The notes beneath the pieces were generated by a model, which did no database searches, was not told the DNA's origin, and saw nothing but the letters and a program-made list of their open reading frames with translations. DNA of 64,000 nucleotides from SLFH01 sp050486265 (GTDB taxonomy: Bacteria > Planctomycetota > Phycisphaerae > Phycisphaerales > UBA1924), in assembly GCA_050486265.1 (NCBI GenBank), contig JBJHCY010000009.1, positions 43,781-107,780 on the forward strand, given 5' to 3'. Of the stretch, positions 1 to 8,555 are shown one piece after another. Numbering within the stretch: position 1 is the stretch's first letter; the number at the start of each line of letters is the position of its first letter. Both the position numbers and the translations under genes were made by a program.

Positions 1-1
1 G

Positions 2-328
2 GGCGATGCGGCCTTCCGCTTCCCCCTCGGCACCAACCACGCCTTCCAGGGCTTTGCCGACAATTTCCTGGCGACGCCGACCGACGGGCTGCAGAACCTC
101 TACGCCGGGCTGACCGCCGAGCTGCCGTGGGATGTCAACGCCTCGGCGGCCTACCACCGCTTCTGGACCGACCGGGGCGGGGACGACCTCGGCTGGGAGG
201 TCGACGCGGTGCTGAGCAAGGCGATCACGCCGAACTGGTCGGTGATGCTCAAGGGCGCGTACTACGACGGCAGCTCCGGCGAGCCGGACACCACGCGCTT
301 CTGGATCCAGACCGAGTTCGGCTTCTGA
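2..328 (+). CDS. Outer-membrane beta-barrel protein, C-terminal part (alginate-export-like porin)
   Basis: Only the last 108 residues are in the window; the gene starts left of base 1. The visible part alternates polar and hydrophobic residues as in beta strands (SVMLKGAYYDG, TRFWIQTEFGF) and ends in Phe, the usual C-terminal signal for outer-membrane barrel assembly. The stretch TNHAFQGFADNFLATPTDGL resembles the late part of alginate-export-domain porins, which carry a similar FNGWAD...TP.GL..LY pattern; this family match is from memory. It converges with nosL, whose stop lies 22 bases away. A barrel beside a nos cluster may be coincidence. Confidence 0.7.
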   Translation, partial: GDAAFRFPLGTNHAFQGFADNFLATPTDGLQNLYAGLTAELPWDVNASAAYHRFWTDRGGDDLGWEVDAVLSKAITPNWSVMLKGAYYDGSSGEPDTTRFWIQTEFGF

Positions 329-350
329 AAGCCGAGCGAGCGCGGCGCCG

Positions 351-857
351 TCACCCGCCGTTGCTCTCGCACGACCCGCCGCAGCACGGCTTCTTCTGAA
401 GACGCTCCCATGCGGAGTCGAACACCAGCACCTCACCGCCGAGCGATTCAGCGAACGACTCGGCCTCGGCGCGGCTCTTGAACGCCGCGACCTGTGAGGC
501 CATGGGCGTCCTGAGTCTTTCGGCGTGAACAAAGTAGGCGGACTCGGTCCGGATCGGCGCCGAGCTCGCGTGGTCGTGCGCCCAGCGTTCGACGATCTTC
601 AGCTCCGGACGCTCCGCCTCGTAGGCGGCCTGGCAGTTGAAGTCGTCGAAGAGCATCGGGCTTCGGCGGCCCCGCTCGTCGAGGCCGACCGTCGCGGTGG
701 CGAACCTCGCGTCGCTGATGATCATGTTGCACTCGACGCACAGAGAATCGCCGAGGTGGACGCGGGGCGGACCGTCAGCGGGCTCATTGCCGCAGGCAGC
801 CAGGAGAAACATCGGCGTCCCCAACGCCGCGACGAACACTGCACCCGAGCGTTTCAT
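351..857 (-). CDS. nosL: NosL, outer copper-delivery lipoprotein of nitrous oxide reductase
   Basis: NosL delivers Cu(I) to apo-NosZ for CuZ-site assembly on the outer face of the cytoplasmic membrane. The 168-residue protein opens with a basic n-region and a hydrophobic stretch ending in the lipobox LLAAC, so it is a lipoprotein. The mature part carries CVECNMII, matching the Cys/Met copper motif of the family, and DDFNCQAAY. It ends in an unusual Cys-rich tail (KKPCCGGSCESNGG) that may bind extra metal. The ATG at 857 is chosen because it gives the signal peptide and forms an ATGA overlap with nosY; a longer frame to 941 would lie inside nosY. Last gene of the nos run. Confidence 0.9.
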   Translation of the reverse strand: MKRSGAVFVAALGTPMFLLAACGNEPADGPPRVHLGDSLCVECNMIISDARFATATVGLDERGRRSPMLFDDFNCQAAYEAERPELKIVERWAHDHASSAPIRTESAYFVHAERLRTPMASQVAAFKSRAEAESFAESLGGEVLVFDSAWERLQKKPCCGGSCESNGG

Positions 858-1735
858 GCCGGGGCCCTCCTTGAAAAGAGAACGATCGCGGCCGCGAGCG
901 GCGCGACGATCCACGCGCCCAGCACGCCGGAAAGGATCCATGCCAGCGCCCCGCCGAACTGGCGCGACGCGTACACGCCGACCGGCCCGAGGACATCGAG
1001 CGAGGCGTTCATCGCGACGATCACCGACATCTTGAACGCCTGCAGCGGGTTGGCGACGCCGACGGCGAAGACCTCCTGCACGCGGAGCTTGAAGATCAGC
1101 GCCCCGGCCATCAGACCGAGGTCGCTCAGGAAAACCAGGACGATCCAGACGAAAAGCCCCAGACCCGTCGCGATCCCGACGCGTCTGGACATCACGCTGA
1201 TCAGCACGCCGACCGAGAGCATCGCCAGCGCCAACGCGCAGGTGAACAAAACCAGCAGCAGGAACGCGTCGATATCCGCGCCGCCCGCCCGCCAGGCGAC
1301 CACGCCCGCGCTGAGCCCGAAGCCGAGCCAGACCGAGCAGCAGAGCGCCAGCCCGAGCCCGAGATACTTGCCGAGGATCACCTCCGTGCGCGACACGGGC
1401 TGGGCGAGGATGTACAGCAGCGTCCCCCGCTCACGCTCGCCGGCGATCGCGCCCGCCCCGGCCGTCAGCGCCATCAGCGGCACGACCAGCATCACGAGGT
1501 TGAGCATGCCGGCCGCTGTCCGGCCGAAGCCAGCGAGGCCGTGCGAGCCCGTTCCCGCAAGCGACATGAACGAGACTCCGATCGCAAGCACGGCGAACCC
1601 GATCGTGTACAGCAGGAACCATCGGCTGGCCGCGGCGTCGCGGAACTCGCGCCGGGCCACCCTCGCCACGACGCCGAACGGGGAGAGACACGCCGCCCCG
1701 CGCGGGGCGCTCGATTCGATCGTCAGCGTGGTCAT
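854..1735 (-). CDS. nosY: NosY, ABC-2 type permease of the NosDFY copper-site maturation system
   Basis: NosY is the membrane subunit that, with the ATPase NosF and periplasmic NosD, is needed to build the CuZ centre of NosZ. The 293-residue protein has six clear hydrophobic segments, including LLYTIGFAVLAIGVSFMSLA near residue 45, NLVMLVVPLMALTAGAGAIAG, and a final segment before the C-terminal SRRAPA. The soluble segment GERERGTLLYILAQPVSRTEVILGK is the coupling region typical of NosY/ABC-2 permeases. Its start overlaps the nosF stop and its stop overlaps the nosL start, so translation is probably coupled along the run. Confidence 0.92.
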   Translation of the reverse strand: MTTLTIESSAPRGAACLSPFGVVARVARREFRDAAASRWFLLYTIGFAVLAIGVSFMSLAGTGSHGLAGFGRTAAGMLNLVMLVVPLMALTAGAGAIAGERERGTLLYILAQPVSRTEVILGKYLGLGLALCCSVWLGFGLSAGVVAWRAGGADIDAFLLLVLFTCALALAMLSVGVLISVMSRRVGIATGLGLFVWIVLVFLSDLGLMAGALIFKLRVQEVFAVGVANPLQAFKMSVIVAMNASLDVLGPVGVYASRQFGGALAWILSGVLGAWIVAPLAAAIVLFSRRAPA

Positions 1736-2646
1736 CGGCTCTCCCCCTGCAACTTCGTGCCGGCCGCCCGATCCGAGGCGGGCGGGCGGACATCGTCGAG
1801 GATCTCGAAGTTGCGGACCTCGATCGAACGCATCGCCAGAACAGACATCGGCACGCCCCGGCGTTCTCTGGGCACCGAGACGCAGAGCCCGCGCCAGTTG
1901 AGGTGCACGGCGTGCCCCGCGTCGCGGAGGACCGCCGCGGCGGCTTCTTCGTCCGCCCCGCCAAGATCAAGACGGAGGGTCTGCACCGCCTTCTCGGTTG
2001 GCCAGAGCTCGGCGGGCGTGGTGTCGCTGACCAGGCGCCCCCTTTCGAGCACCAGCACGCGGTCGCCGAGCAAGATCACTTCGTCGGGCCTGTGCGAGGC
2101 GAAGACCAGCGTCTTCCCGGAGGCCTTGAGCTTGCGCAGCGTCTCGACGACATCGCCCCGGCCCGCGGCGTCGAGGTTCGAGGTCGGCTCGTCGAGCACG
2201 ATGATCGGCGGGTCGGCGAGCAGCGCGATCGCGAGGGCCAGCCGCTGCTTCATCCCGCCCGAGAGGTCGCGGACGCGCTTGCGTTCGTGCCCCGCCAGAC
2301 CGACTTTTTCCAGAGCCGCCGAGGCAGCCCCCGGCTGGGCTCGCCGGAGCGAGGCGAAGAAAGCCATCGACGCCGCAAGGCGAGCGTCGTCGTGAAAGGC
2401 GAGCTCCTGCGGCACATAGCCGATGCGTGACCGGGCGAGCTTGCCTCGTCTTCGGACATCGATCCCGTCGACAGAGATCCGGCCTCTGCAGCGGATGACC
2501 CCGAGCATGCAGCGGATAAGCGTCGTCTTCCCCGCGCCGTTGCTGCCCCAGAGGGCGAGCGCCGAGCCCGCGTCGAGCGAGAACGAGACCCCGTCGACCG
2601 CCGCGACCCTGCCGAACTTCTTGACGACGCGATCGGCGTTGATCAT
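1732..2646 (-). CDS. nosF: NosF, ABC ATPase for NosZ copper-centre assembly
   Basis: Cytoplasmic ATPase partner of NosY. The 304-residue protein has one ABC domain: Walker A in WGSNGAGKTTL, Q-loop around GYVPQELAFHDD, signature LSGGMKQRLALA, Walker B IIVLDEPTSNLD and the switch His in FASHRPDE. The C-terminal third has no motif I can name. I chose the ATG at 2646 because MINADRVVKKFG aligns with the usual ABC N-terminus and the start overlaps the nosD stop; the frame stays open to 2697 but those residues lie within nosD. Confidence 0.93.
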   Translation of the reverse strand: MINADRVVKKFGRVAAVDGVSFSLDAGSALALWGSNGAGKTTLIRCMLGVIRCRGRISVDGIDVRRRGKLARSRIGYVPQELAFHDDARLAASMAFFASLRRAQPGAASAALEKVGLAGHERKRVRDLSGGMKQRLALAIALLADPPIIVLDEPTSNLDAAGRGDVVETLRKLKASGKTLVFASHRPDEVILLGDRVLVLERGRLVSDTTPAELWPTEKAVQTLRLDLGGADEEAAAAVLRDAGHAVHLNWRGLCVSVPRERRGVPMSVLAMRSIEVRNFEILDDVRPPASDRAAGTKLQGESR

Positions 2647-4037
2647 CGCCGAGTCCTTTCTCTGTTGATCGGCGCTGGATCCCTGCAGAGCCTCCACGCC
2701 GTGAGCGAGGCGACCCCGACGAGCGCGAGCGAGATCGCCGCCATCGCCCCGCGGCCCTGCGTCGGCTCGGAAGCCGCGGGAGCCACGATCTCCGGCGGGC
2801 GCACGAGCGGGCGCGGATCGAAGAGCTTGGGCTGCGGGCGCAGCTCGGGCAGGGCCCTGGCGGTGAACTCGACGGCACGCTGCGCCGGGCTGTGGAGGAA
2901 GAAGCGGAGGTTGGGCTCCCTCGCGAGCATGTTCTCAAAGAGGCTCCGCGGCTCGTAGGGCATGTCGCCCACGCCGTCGCCCGAGCGGTCGAAGCCGTTG
3001 TAGTCCGACCAGAAGTTGCCGACGCCGTCCTTGGCGAAGGCGTTGAGGGCGAGCGCTCCCCTCCCGTGCACGCCCGCCTGTTCTTCGTTCTCGATGAACG
3101 CGTTGGCGGTGAAGACATTGCTGTGCGTGTTGGGCGTCGCGAGCAGCCCGATCTCGTTGAAGGCGAAGGTGTTCTGCTCGAACAGGCCGGTCGATTCGGT
3201 AGACGACGGGCTGTTGTCGATGTAGACGCCCACGCGGTTGGCCAGCAGCGCGTTGGATTCGATGAGAATGTCGTCGCAGTCTTTCAGGCCGATGCCGTAG
3301 CCGCTCGCCCCGCGGTTCCGCGTCATGCTGTTGCGTCTGACGGTGATGCCCTGGCTGTACATGAGGTAGGCGCCGACAGAGTTCCTGGTCACGATGTTGT
3401 CTTCGACGAGCGCGTCGTGGCTGTACATGAAGTGGAGCCCGTAGCGGCTGTCGCTCACACGGTTGCCCACGATCCGGAGGTTCGTTGAGTACCAGAAGAC
3501 CATGTCGCGGCTGTTGACGACGGTGTTGCGCTCGATGACGCAGTCGTGGCTCCACCAGAGGCGGACGCCGTCGCCGCTGCGACCCGGCTCGAGGTCGCGC
3601 CCGCGGACGAAATTGCCCCGGACGGTTGAGCCGGAGGCCCGGCGGAGGTCGATGCCGAAGAGCGCATCGTCGATGCGGCAGTCTTCGATGACAACAGGCC
3701 CCGCCCCCGCGAAGATCGCCGCCGGCTCGGTCTCGACGCGTGAGCCCGAACCCCGGACGGTGAACCCTCTGAACTCGATGCCCGGGGCGAGCAGCTCGAC
3801 GACATTGCCCTCGCCGCCCCCGTCGATCACGACCTCGCCCCCGCCCTCGAGTCGGACCGCTTTCTGCACGCTCAGCCTGCCGCGGTAGACCCCCGTGGGG
3901 ACGCGGACGGTCGCGTGCTCGGGCGCCGCGTCGATCATGGCGAGGATCTCGCCGGTCGAGCGGGGCTCGGCCGCGTGCAAGGGCGCAGCCCCGTACGCCA
4001 GAAGCGCAAGACCCGTGATGAACGCAACACGCGTCAT
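2643..4037 (-). CDS. nosD: NosD, periplasmic beta-helix protein of the NosDFY system
   Basis: NosD shuttles copper between NosL and NosZ and is bound by NosY. This 464-residue protein starts with a Sec signal peptide (cut near PLHAAEP), followed by a long right-handed beta-helix built from CASH-type repeats rich in N and V (for example LVEDNIVTRNSVGAYLMYSQ, VRRNSMTRN, NHYIGL-type turns) and the conserved FWSDYNGFDRSGDGVGDMPY end piece. A C-terminal hydrophobic segment near residues 436-455 followed by basic residues would anchor it in the membrane, which free NosD of proteobacteria usually lacks. ATGA overlaps on both sides. Confidence 0.92.
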   Translation of the reverse strand: MTRVAFITGLALLAYGAAPLHAAEPRSTGEILAMIDAAPEHATVRVPTGVYRGRLSVQKAVRLEGGGEVVIDGGGEGNVVELLAPGIEFRGFTVRGSGSRVETEPAAIFAGAGPVVIEDCRIDDALFGIDLRRASGSTVRGNFVRGRDLEPGRSGDGVRLWWSHDCVIERNTVVNSRDMVFWYSTNLRIVGNRVSDSRYGLHFMYSHDALVEDNIVTRNSVGAYLMYSQGITVRRNSMTRNRGASGYGIGLKDCDDILIESNALLANRVGVYIDNSPSSTESTGLFEQNTFAFNEIGLLATPNTHSNVFTANAFIENEEQAGVHGRGALALNAFAKDGVGNFWSDYNGFDRSGDGVGDMPYEPRSLFENMLAREPNLRFFLHSPAQRAVEFTARALPELRPQPKLFDPRPLVRPPEIVAPAASEPTQGRGAMAAISLALVGVASLTAWRLCRDPAPINRERTRR

Positions 4038-4711
4038 GGCCGGTCCGTTCCTTCCTCCCGGATCTCACCCCTGACCAGCGGCAGATACGCCCTGCGGTGG
4101 AAGAAGAGCGCCAGCAAGAGCAGCACCGAAGACCCCGTCGCCATCAGCAGCCCGATCCCCGGGCTCGCGACAGTCTTGAACTGGCCGATCACGCCGGTGC
4201 CCATGATCGGCGGCACAAAGGGCTTAATCGAGTGCGAGAGCGGGGCGTCGGGATCGAGATTCTGCCCGAAATGGCTCATCCAAAGATGCAGATCCAGCAG
4301 AAAAACGGCCGGGAAGAAGATCGTCGGGATCACCAGCAGCGCGGCCCATCGTGTGTGGATGTACGCCGCGAGCTCAAGCAGGACGACGAAGCCGATCAGA
4401 ACGAAGACGCCGATCGCACGCTCGAACTGCGCCGCCTCCTGGAGGGGGCGCATCCCGATGTAGTGGTTGAGGGCGTTGATCTCCGCGACATCGCCTTCGA
4501 GCTTGTTGAGGTACGCGTGCAGCTTCAGGTTGTCGGGGTACTGCGGGGCGTAGAGCTCCATGTGCCAGTACGGGAGAAGGAGCGAGACCAGGATCAGCAC
4601 CCGGGCGCACAGGAGGAGGAAGCCCGGCGTGCCGTACCGGATCGTCCGGCGCTCCAACTCGCCCGGCGGCACCCTCGGCCCGACGATGCTTCTTGCGACC
4701 GTTCTGATCAC
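4034..4711 (-). CDS. nosB: NosB-like integral membrane protein between nosZ and nosD
   Basis: Clade II nos clusters typically carry a small membrane protein of unknown function, NosB, between nosZ and nosD; position and topology fit here. The 225-residue protein has about four hydrophobic segments: one near LLLCARVLILVSLLLPYWH, two around AIGVFVLIGFVVLLELAAYI and WAALLVIPTIFFPAVFLLDL, and a last one near GIGLLMATGSSVLLLLALFF. The periplasmic loop WHMELYAPQYPDNL has His and Met residues that could touch copper (inference). I prefer the GTG at 4711, which has GGAGG five bases upstream; an ATG at 4756 in frame lacks such a site. ATGA overlap with nosD. Confidence 0.7.
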   Translation of the reverse strand: MIRTVARSIVGPRVPPGELERRTIRYGTPGFLLLCARVLILVSLLLPYWHMELYAPQYPDNLKLHAYLNKLEGDVAEINALNHYIGMRPLQEAAQFERAIGVFVLIGFVVLLELAAYIHTRWAALLVIPTIFFPAVFLLDLHLWMSHFGQNLDPDAPLSHSIKPFVPPIMGTGVIGQFKTVASPGIGLLMATGSSVLLLLALFFHRRAYLPLVRGEIREEGTDRP

Positions 4712-4809
4712 GGGAACCTCCGTGTGCGTTGCGGTCCGCACCCGAGTCCTGAGCAATCCCCCCGGGCGCGGGTCGGCGCCGCGGGGAGGAAACGGAGATA
4801 TCTTCCGCG

Positions 4810-6861
4810 TCAGTCGCGCGGGACGACCTTGAAGTAACCCATCATCTCGAGGTGCAGGGCCGAGCAGAACTCGGTGCAGTAGAAGGGGAATGTGCCGGGC
4901 AGATCGGCCGTGAACTCGACGGTCACGGTCTCGCCAGCCTCGAGGCTGGTCGCGATGTTGTAACCCGGCACCGCGAAGCCGTGCGTCGCGTCGACGGCCC
5001 GCTCGAGGCTCGTGAGGCGCCAGATCACTCTGTCGCCCTCGTTGACGGTGATGTGCTCCGGGTTGAAGTGACTTCTGACCACCGTCATGTAGACCGTGAC
5101 GGTGTCGCCGTCACGCTCGATGCGCTCCTGGCCCCGCCTCGGCGCCGTCGGGTCGACGGCCTGCACATGCGGGTCCCAGCCGATCTCCGGGTAGACCTTC
5201 CACGGCTTGAGCTTGTCGGCGCGGATGATCTGGGCGTAGTGCGGCTCGGCGATGCCGAGGGGCATGTCGTAGATCACCGGCATGTCCGCGCCCTGATTGG
5301 AGATGTCGATGAGCTGGAAGTTCTGGGGAAGCAGCGGCCCGGTCGGCGAGAACCGGTCGACCGACCACTTGTTCAGCGCGACGAGGTACTTGCCCAGCGG
5401 GTTGACCGTGTCGCCGCCGACGGCCGCGATGTGCCCGACATTGTAATGCACGGGCGTCTTGTGCACGAGCGTCCAGTCGGGCTCGGGCGTGCCGCGCCCG
5501 TACGCGCCGCCCATGGTCCAGCGTGCGACCGCCGAGTCGAGGAAAAGCGAGGTGTAGGCATAGCCATCGGGGCCGAACTGCGTGTGCAGCGGGCCGAGGC
5601 CGACCTCGATCCTGGCCTCGACGAGCTGGTCGAAATCGAGGATGGGGATGCCGTAGTCGTCGTGTCCGGAGAAGAGCCTGCTGTCGATCGCCTGGCGGAT
5701 CTTGTCGATGTCGTAGACGGTGACATGCGGATCGAGCTTGCCCGAGACGACGATGTACTGGCCCGTCGGGGAGACATCGACGCCGTGGGGGCTTCTCGGC
5801 TCGGGGGTGATATGGAGGATGCGCTCGTCGATCGCCGTCTGCAGCGAGATGACGGGGAAGCCTTCGATCTTGTCGTACTTGCCTTCCTTATAGAGCCGCT
5901 CGGCCTTCTTCCAGTCGATGATGTGGAGGAAGTCCGTGGCGTTGCGGCTGACGCCGGCCTCGAAGGGCGGATTGCCGTCCTGGATGCCGCCGGTCGCCAG
6001 CTCGCTGTTGAGCGAGTTGAGGAAGATGAACCCGTCGCTGGCGAGCTTGCCGGTGGCGCCGAGGTCCTGCCAGTAGGGCGGGAGTTCGATCGCGAAGGAC
6101 TCGGAGGGGACCAGACGCCCGCGCCGCCGGTTGAACTTCCAGAAGATCACCGAACCTTTGTAGTTTTCCTTGTACTCTCCGATCGGGGCGTAGCTCGCGC
6201 CCCACGGAGCGCCGTACTGCGCCGCTTCGATCACATACTCGGTGTTGGGCGTGGCGAAAAGCGTGTGGTTGCTGATGGTCAGCGGGTTTTTGACGATCTG
6301 CTTGGTCTCGAAGTCGCGGAGGTCGATGACCGCGACGCGTGCGTTGATCTTGTCGTTGATGAAGAGCCACTCGCCGTCGTAATCGCCGTCTGTGATCGAC
6401 AGCACCGGATGATGGGTGTCGCCCCACCAGTTCCTGCGATGGCCGATGTTGCCGGCGTCGAGGATGTCGTCGCCCACGCCGAAGCCCCACCCCTGCCACG
6501 ACTCGGGCGTAAACACCGCGATGCTGCGGAGGATCCGCATCGAGGGCATCCCGATGACATAGACCTGGCCGCTGTGCCCGCCCGAGGAGAACATGATGTA
6601 CTCGTCGTGCTTGCCGCTGGGCGTGAAGGTCTTCACCGCCGCGAGGATGTCCTGGGGCTCGAGCCCTCTGCTTTCGGCGATGCGCTGAACTTCGGTCATC
6701 TGGCGCCCGTTGGCGGTCGCTTGCCTGACCCGCTCTGTCCGGGGCTGCGAGGCGTCCGCGCCCTCTCGATCACCCGCGTCGCGCTCGCCGCAACCCCCGG
6801 CGAGCATGCCGGCCGCCGCGATCGCCGCAAGCACTCGGGGCGTGTTCCACAGGTGTTCCAT
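4810..6861 (-). CDS. nosZ: NosZ, Sec-type (clade II) nitrous oxide reductase, predicted lipoprotein
   Basis: Reduces N2O to N2 outside the cytoplasmic membrane. The 683-residue protein has a beta-propeller domain with CuZ-type His motifs (WGDTHH at residues 146-151, SPHGVD, EPHY) and a C-terminal cupredoxin domain with the CuA motif C662-TEF-C666-SAL-H670-LE-M673. The N-terminus is a Sec, not Tat, leader: there is no twin Arg. It ends in LAGGC with Cys24 as a likely lipobox, so the enzyme is probably lipid anchored. ATG at 6861 has AAGGAAGG upstream; residues encoded up to 6951 are in frame but poorly placed. The diheme cytochrome upstream is the natural electron donor. Confidence 0.96.
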   Translation of the reverse strand: MEHLWNTPRVLAAIAAAGMLAGGCGERDAGDREGADASQPRTERVRQATANGRQMTEVQRIAESRGLEPQDILAAVKTFTPSGKHDEYIMFSSGGHSGQVYVIGMPSMRILRSIAVFTPESWQGWGFGVGDDILDAGNIGHRRNWWGDTHHPVLSITDGDYDGEWLFINDKINARVAVIDLRDFETKQIVKNPLTISNHTLFATPNTEYVIEAAQYGAPWGASYAPIGEYKENYKGSVIFWKFNRRRGRLVPSESFAIELPPYWQDLGATGKLASDGFIFLNSLNSELATGGIQDGNPPFEAGVSRNATDFLHIIDWKKAERLYKEGKYDKIEGFPVISLQTAIDERILHITPEPRSPHGVDVSPTGQYIVVSGKLDPHVTVYDIDKIRQAIDSRLFSGHDDYGIPILDFDQLVEARIEVGLGPLHTQFGPDGYAYTSLFLDSAVARWTMGGAYGRGTPEPDWTLVHKTPVHYNVGHIAAVGGDTVNPLGKYLVALNKWSVDRFSPTGPLLPQNFQLIDISNQGADMPVIYDMPLGIAEPHYAQIIRADKLKPWKVYPEIGWDPHVQAVDPTAPRRGQERIERDGDTVTVYMTVVRSHFNPEHITVNEGDRVIWRLTSLERAVDATHGFAVPGYNIATSLEAGETVTVEFTADLPGTFPFYCTEFCSALHLEMMGYFKVVPRD

Positions 6862-6919
6862 CACTACCTTCCTTTCTCTCGGCGCGACAGACGCTCGCGC
6901 ACACGGTCGAACAGGGATC

Positions 6920-7822
6920 TCAACGCGAACCGCTCGCGGCGTTGAGCTCACGGATGTACTTGACGATGTCCTCGATCTGCGCGCTCGTCAGCGTCGGGTT
7001 GCCGCCTTTGGGAGGCATGTCCATGCCCGTCTGGTTGTCGGCGTGCCAGATCGGACGCCCGGACATGACCAGCGCCGCGAGCTCACCGTCCGACGAGCCC
7101 GAGACGAACGCGCTGCCGACGAGCGGAAGCCCGACACCCTGCACGCCCTCGCCCCGCTGCCCGTGGCAAGCCGCGCACGACGCGCGATATTGCTCGCGCC
7201 CGACGCCCGCCGTCGCGGCGCGGAGCATCGCCTCCGCATCGACCGCGGGCGCGTCGTCCGCCGAAGCGACGGTCGCCACATCGATCTCCGGTTCTTCAAT
7301 GTTCTGGAGCGAACGCAGATACGCGACCACATTCCAGATCTGCTCGTCGGGCAGACGCCCGAGCCCGCGCCCCGGCATCGCCACGCCCGTGGTGTTCTCC
7401 GGGTGGTCGGCGGGGCGCCCCGCGACGATCAGATTGAACAGGTTCTCGTCCTCGCTCATGCCGACAAAACCGCTGTTCCGCAGCGGCTTACCCAGATTCG
7501 AAACGCCCCCGCCGTCCTGTCCGTGGCACATGGCGCAGTTGGTGCGGTAGACATGGCGCCCCGCCGCGAGCACCGCCGGCGTCACGCCGATCTCCTCGGC
7601 CTTGAGCTGCAGCTCGTTCGGCTGACGGGGCTCGGTGACCACGACCATCGCGACCACGATCGCAGGCAGCGTCAACGCGAGCACCGCGACAAAGAGCAGG
7701 ATCCTGTTGCGGTACGGATCTGCAGGGCGAGGCGGCCGCGGCTCTTGGGGCGTCTCGAAGCCAAGGTCGTCATCAAGGTCTGCCCAAACGGAAGGTTCTT
7801 GGCGCGGGTCTCGGCGGATCAT
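6920..7822 (-). CDS. Membrane-anchored diheme cytochrome c, likely electron donor to NosZ
   Basis: A 300-residue protein with one N-terminal transmembrane segment (residues 41-63) and two class I cytochrome c domains outside the membrane. Heme motifs are CAMCH (96-100) and CAACH (216-220), with probable axial Met149 (GVAMPGRG) and Met269 (GMDMPPKGG). Position directly before nosZ, 58 bases away, matches the cytochromes found in clade II nos clusters, so electron delivery to CuA is inferred. The ATG at 7822 has GGAGAG seven bases upstream. An in-frame ATG at 7888 would sit at or before the transcription start of the promoter proposed at 7892-7920, so I reject it. Confidence 0.9.
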   Translation of the reverse strand: MIRRDPRQEPSVWADLDDDLGFETPQEPRPPRPADPYRNRILLFVAVLALTLPAIVVAMVVVTEPRQPNELQLKAEEIGVTPAVLAAGRHVYRTNCAMCHGQDGGGVSNLGKPLRNSGFVGMSEDENLFNLIVAGRPADHPENTTGVAMPGRGLGRLPDEQIWNVVAYLRSLQNIEEPEIDVATVASADDAPAVDAEAMLRAATAGVGREQYRASCAACHGQRGEGVQGVGLPLVGSAFVSGSSDGELAALVMSGRPIWHADNQTGMDMPPKGGNPTLTSAQIEDIVKYIRELNAASGSR

Positions 7823-7891
7823 GCCGGTGCTCTCCGTTTCGTGCGGGGCGGCATTTGTATCTAAGTAACGCCACAACTCCACATTCATCGG

Positions 7892-7920
7892 AGGATACCG
7901 CCCCTCCTCATTGCCGTCAA
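7892..7920 (-). promoter_or_regulatory. Sigma-70-like promoter candidate for cytochrome c-nosZ transcription
   Basis: On the minus strand TTGACG (7920-7915) and TATCCT (7897-7892) are 17 bases apart. Transcription would begin near 7885 and leave a leader of about 60 bases before the cytochrome start at 7822. The spacer and -10 also carry an inverted GGAGG/CCTCC pair that could be a regulator site. Motif match only. Confidence 0.5.
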
Positions 7921-7935
7921 GTGTGCACAGAAGCG

Positions 7936-8424
7936 TTATTTGATCGATTTCTTCCCGTCCGCCGAGACAGACAGGTCCGCCGCCCGCCCAGAACCGGTGT
8001 CCGGATCGCAGAGCGGGCGGACCCCGCCGACGGGCTCGATGAGGTCGGCGATGGTTGTGGACGCGAAAGTCTGTTGGGCCTGGGCGATCTGGCTGTCCAG
8101 CAGACGGTGTAGGGCGCAGAGCGAGGTGTGGCCCTTGATCCCCAGCGGACAACGCTCGATGCGTTCGACAGGGGTATCGGACGCGAGGAGGACATCGAGC
8201 ACGGTGATCGCAGACGGTGGCTTGGCGAGGGCGAACCCCCCGCCGCTGCCGCGCTGGGCGACGGTGATCCCCGACCGGGCGAGAGCGCGGAGGATCTTCT
8301 GGAGGTATCCGACGGGGACCTTGATCGCGCCAGCGATCTCGTGGGCGGAGGCGGGGTCAGGGTCCTGACGCATGCCCAGATGCACGACCGCCCGGAGGGC
8401 GTACTCGGAGGTCTGGGAGATCAT
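7936..8424 (-). CDS. Rrf2-family regulator, probably iron-sulfur, upstream of nos genes
   Basis: A 162-residue winged-helix regulator. The N-terminus MISQTSEYALRAVVHL and the wing AQRGSGGGFALAKP are the Rrf2 signature. Three Cys (92, 103, 139) are spaced as in Fe-S members such as NsrR and IscR, here within ERCPLGIKGHTSLCALH and RPLCD. Known family members sense NO, iron-sulfur status or redox. Directly upstream of the cytochrome and nosZ on the same strand, it probably controls them. I start at ATG 8424 because family members begin at this point; ATG 8460 adds 12 residues and has no better ribosome site. Confidence 0.85.
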   Translation of the reverse strand: MISQTSEYALRAVVHLGMRQDPDPASAHEIAGAIKVPVGYLQKILRALARSGITVAQRGSGGGFALAKPPSAITVLDVLLASDTPVERIERCPLGIKGHTSLCALHRLLDSQIAQAQQTFASTTIADLIEPVGGVRPLCDPDTGSGRAADLSVSADGKKSIK

Positions 8425-8555
8425 GATGGAGAAGCCGCGCTGGCGGATGAGTGCACTCATAAGTCCACATTGACGCGGATGCACCCCGACTGTCAAGGCT
8501 TCGGGCGGATGATCGCGGACGGCATCGCGGTGACGATGCAACGCGGCACCCGGGT

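Noticed and set aside
4852..6945. A 697-codon plus-strand open frame across nosZ
   Set aside because: It is antisense to nosZ, has Asp/Val/Arg-heavy low-complexity composition and no motif; long antisense frames are normal at this GC content.
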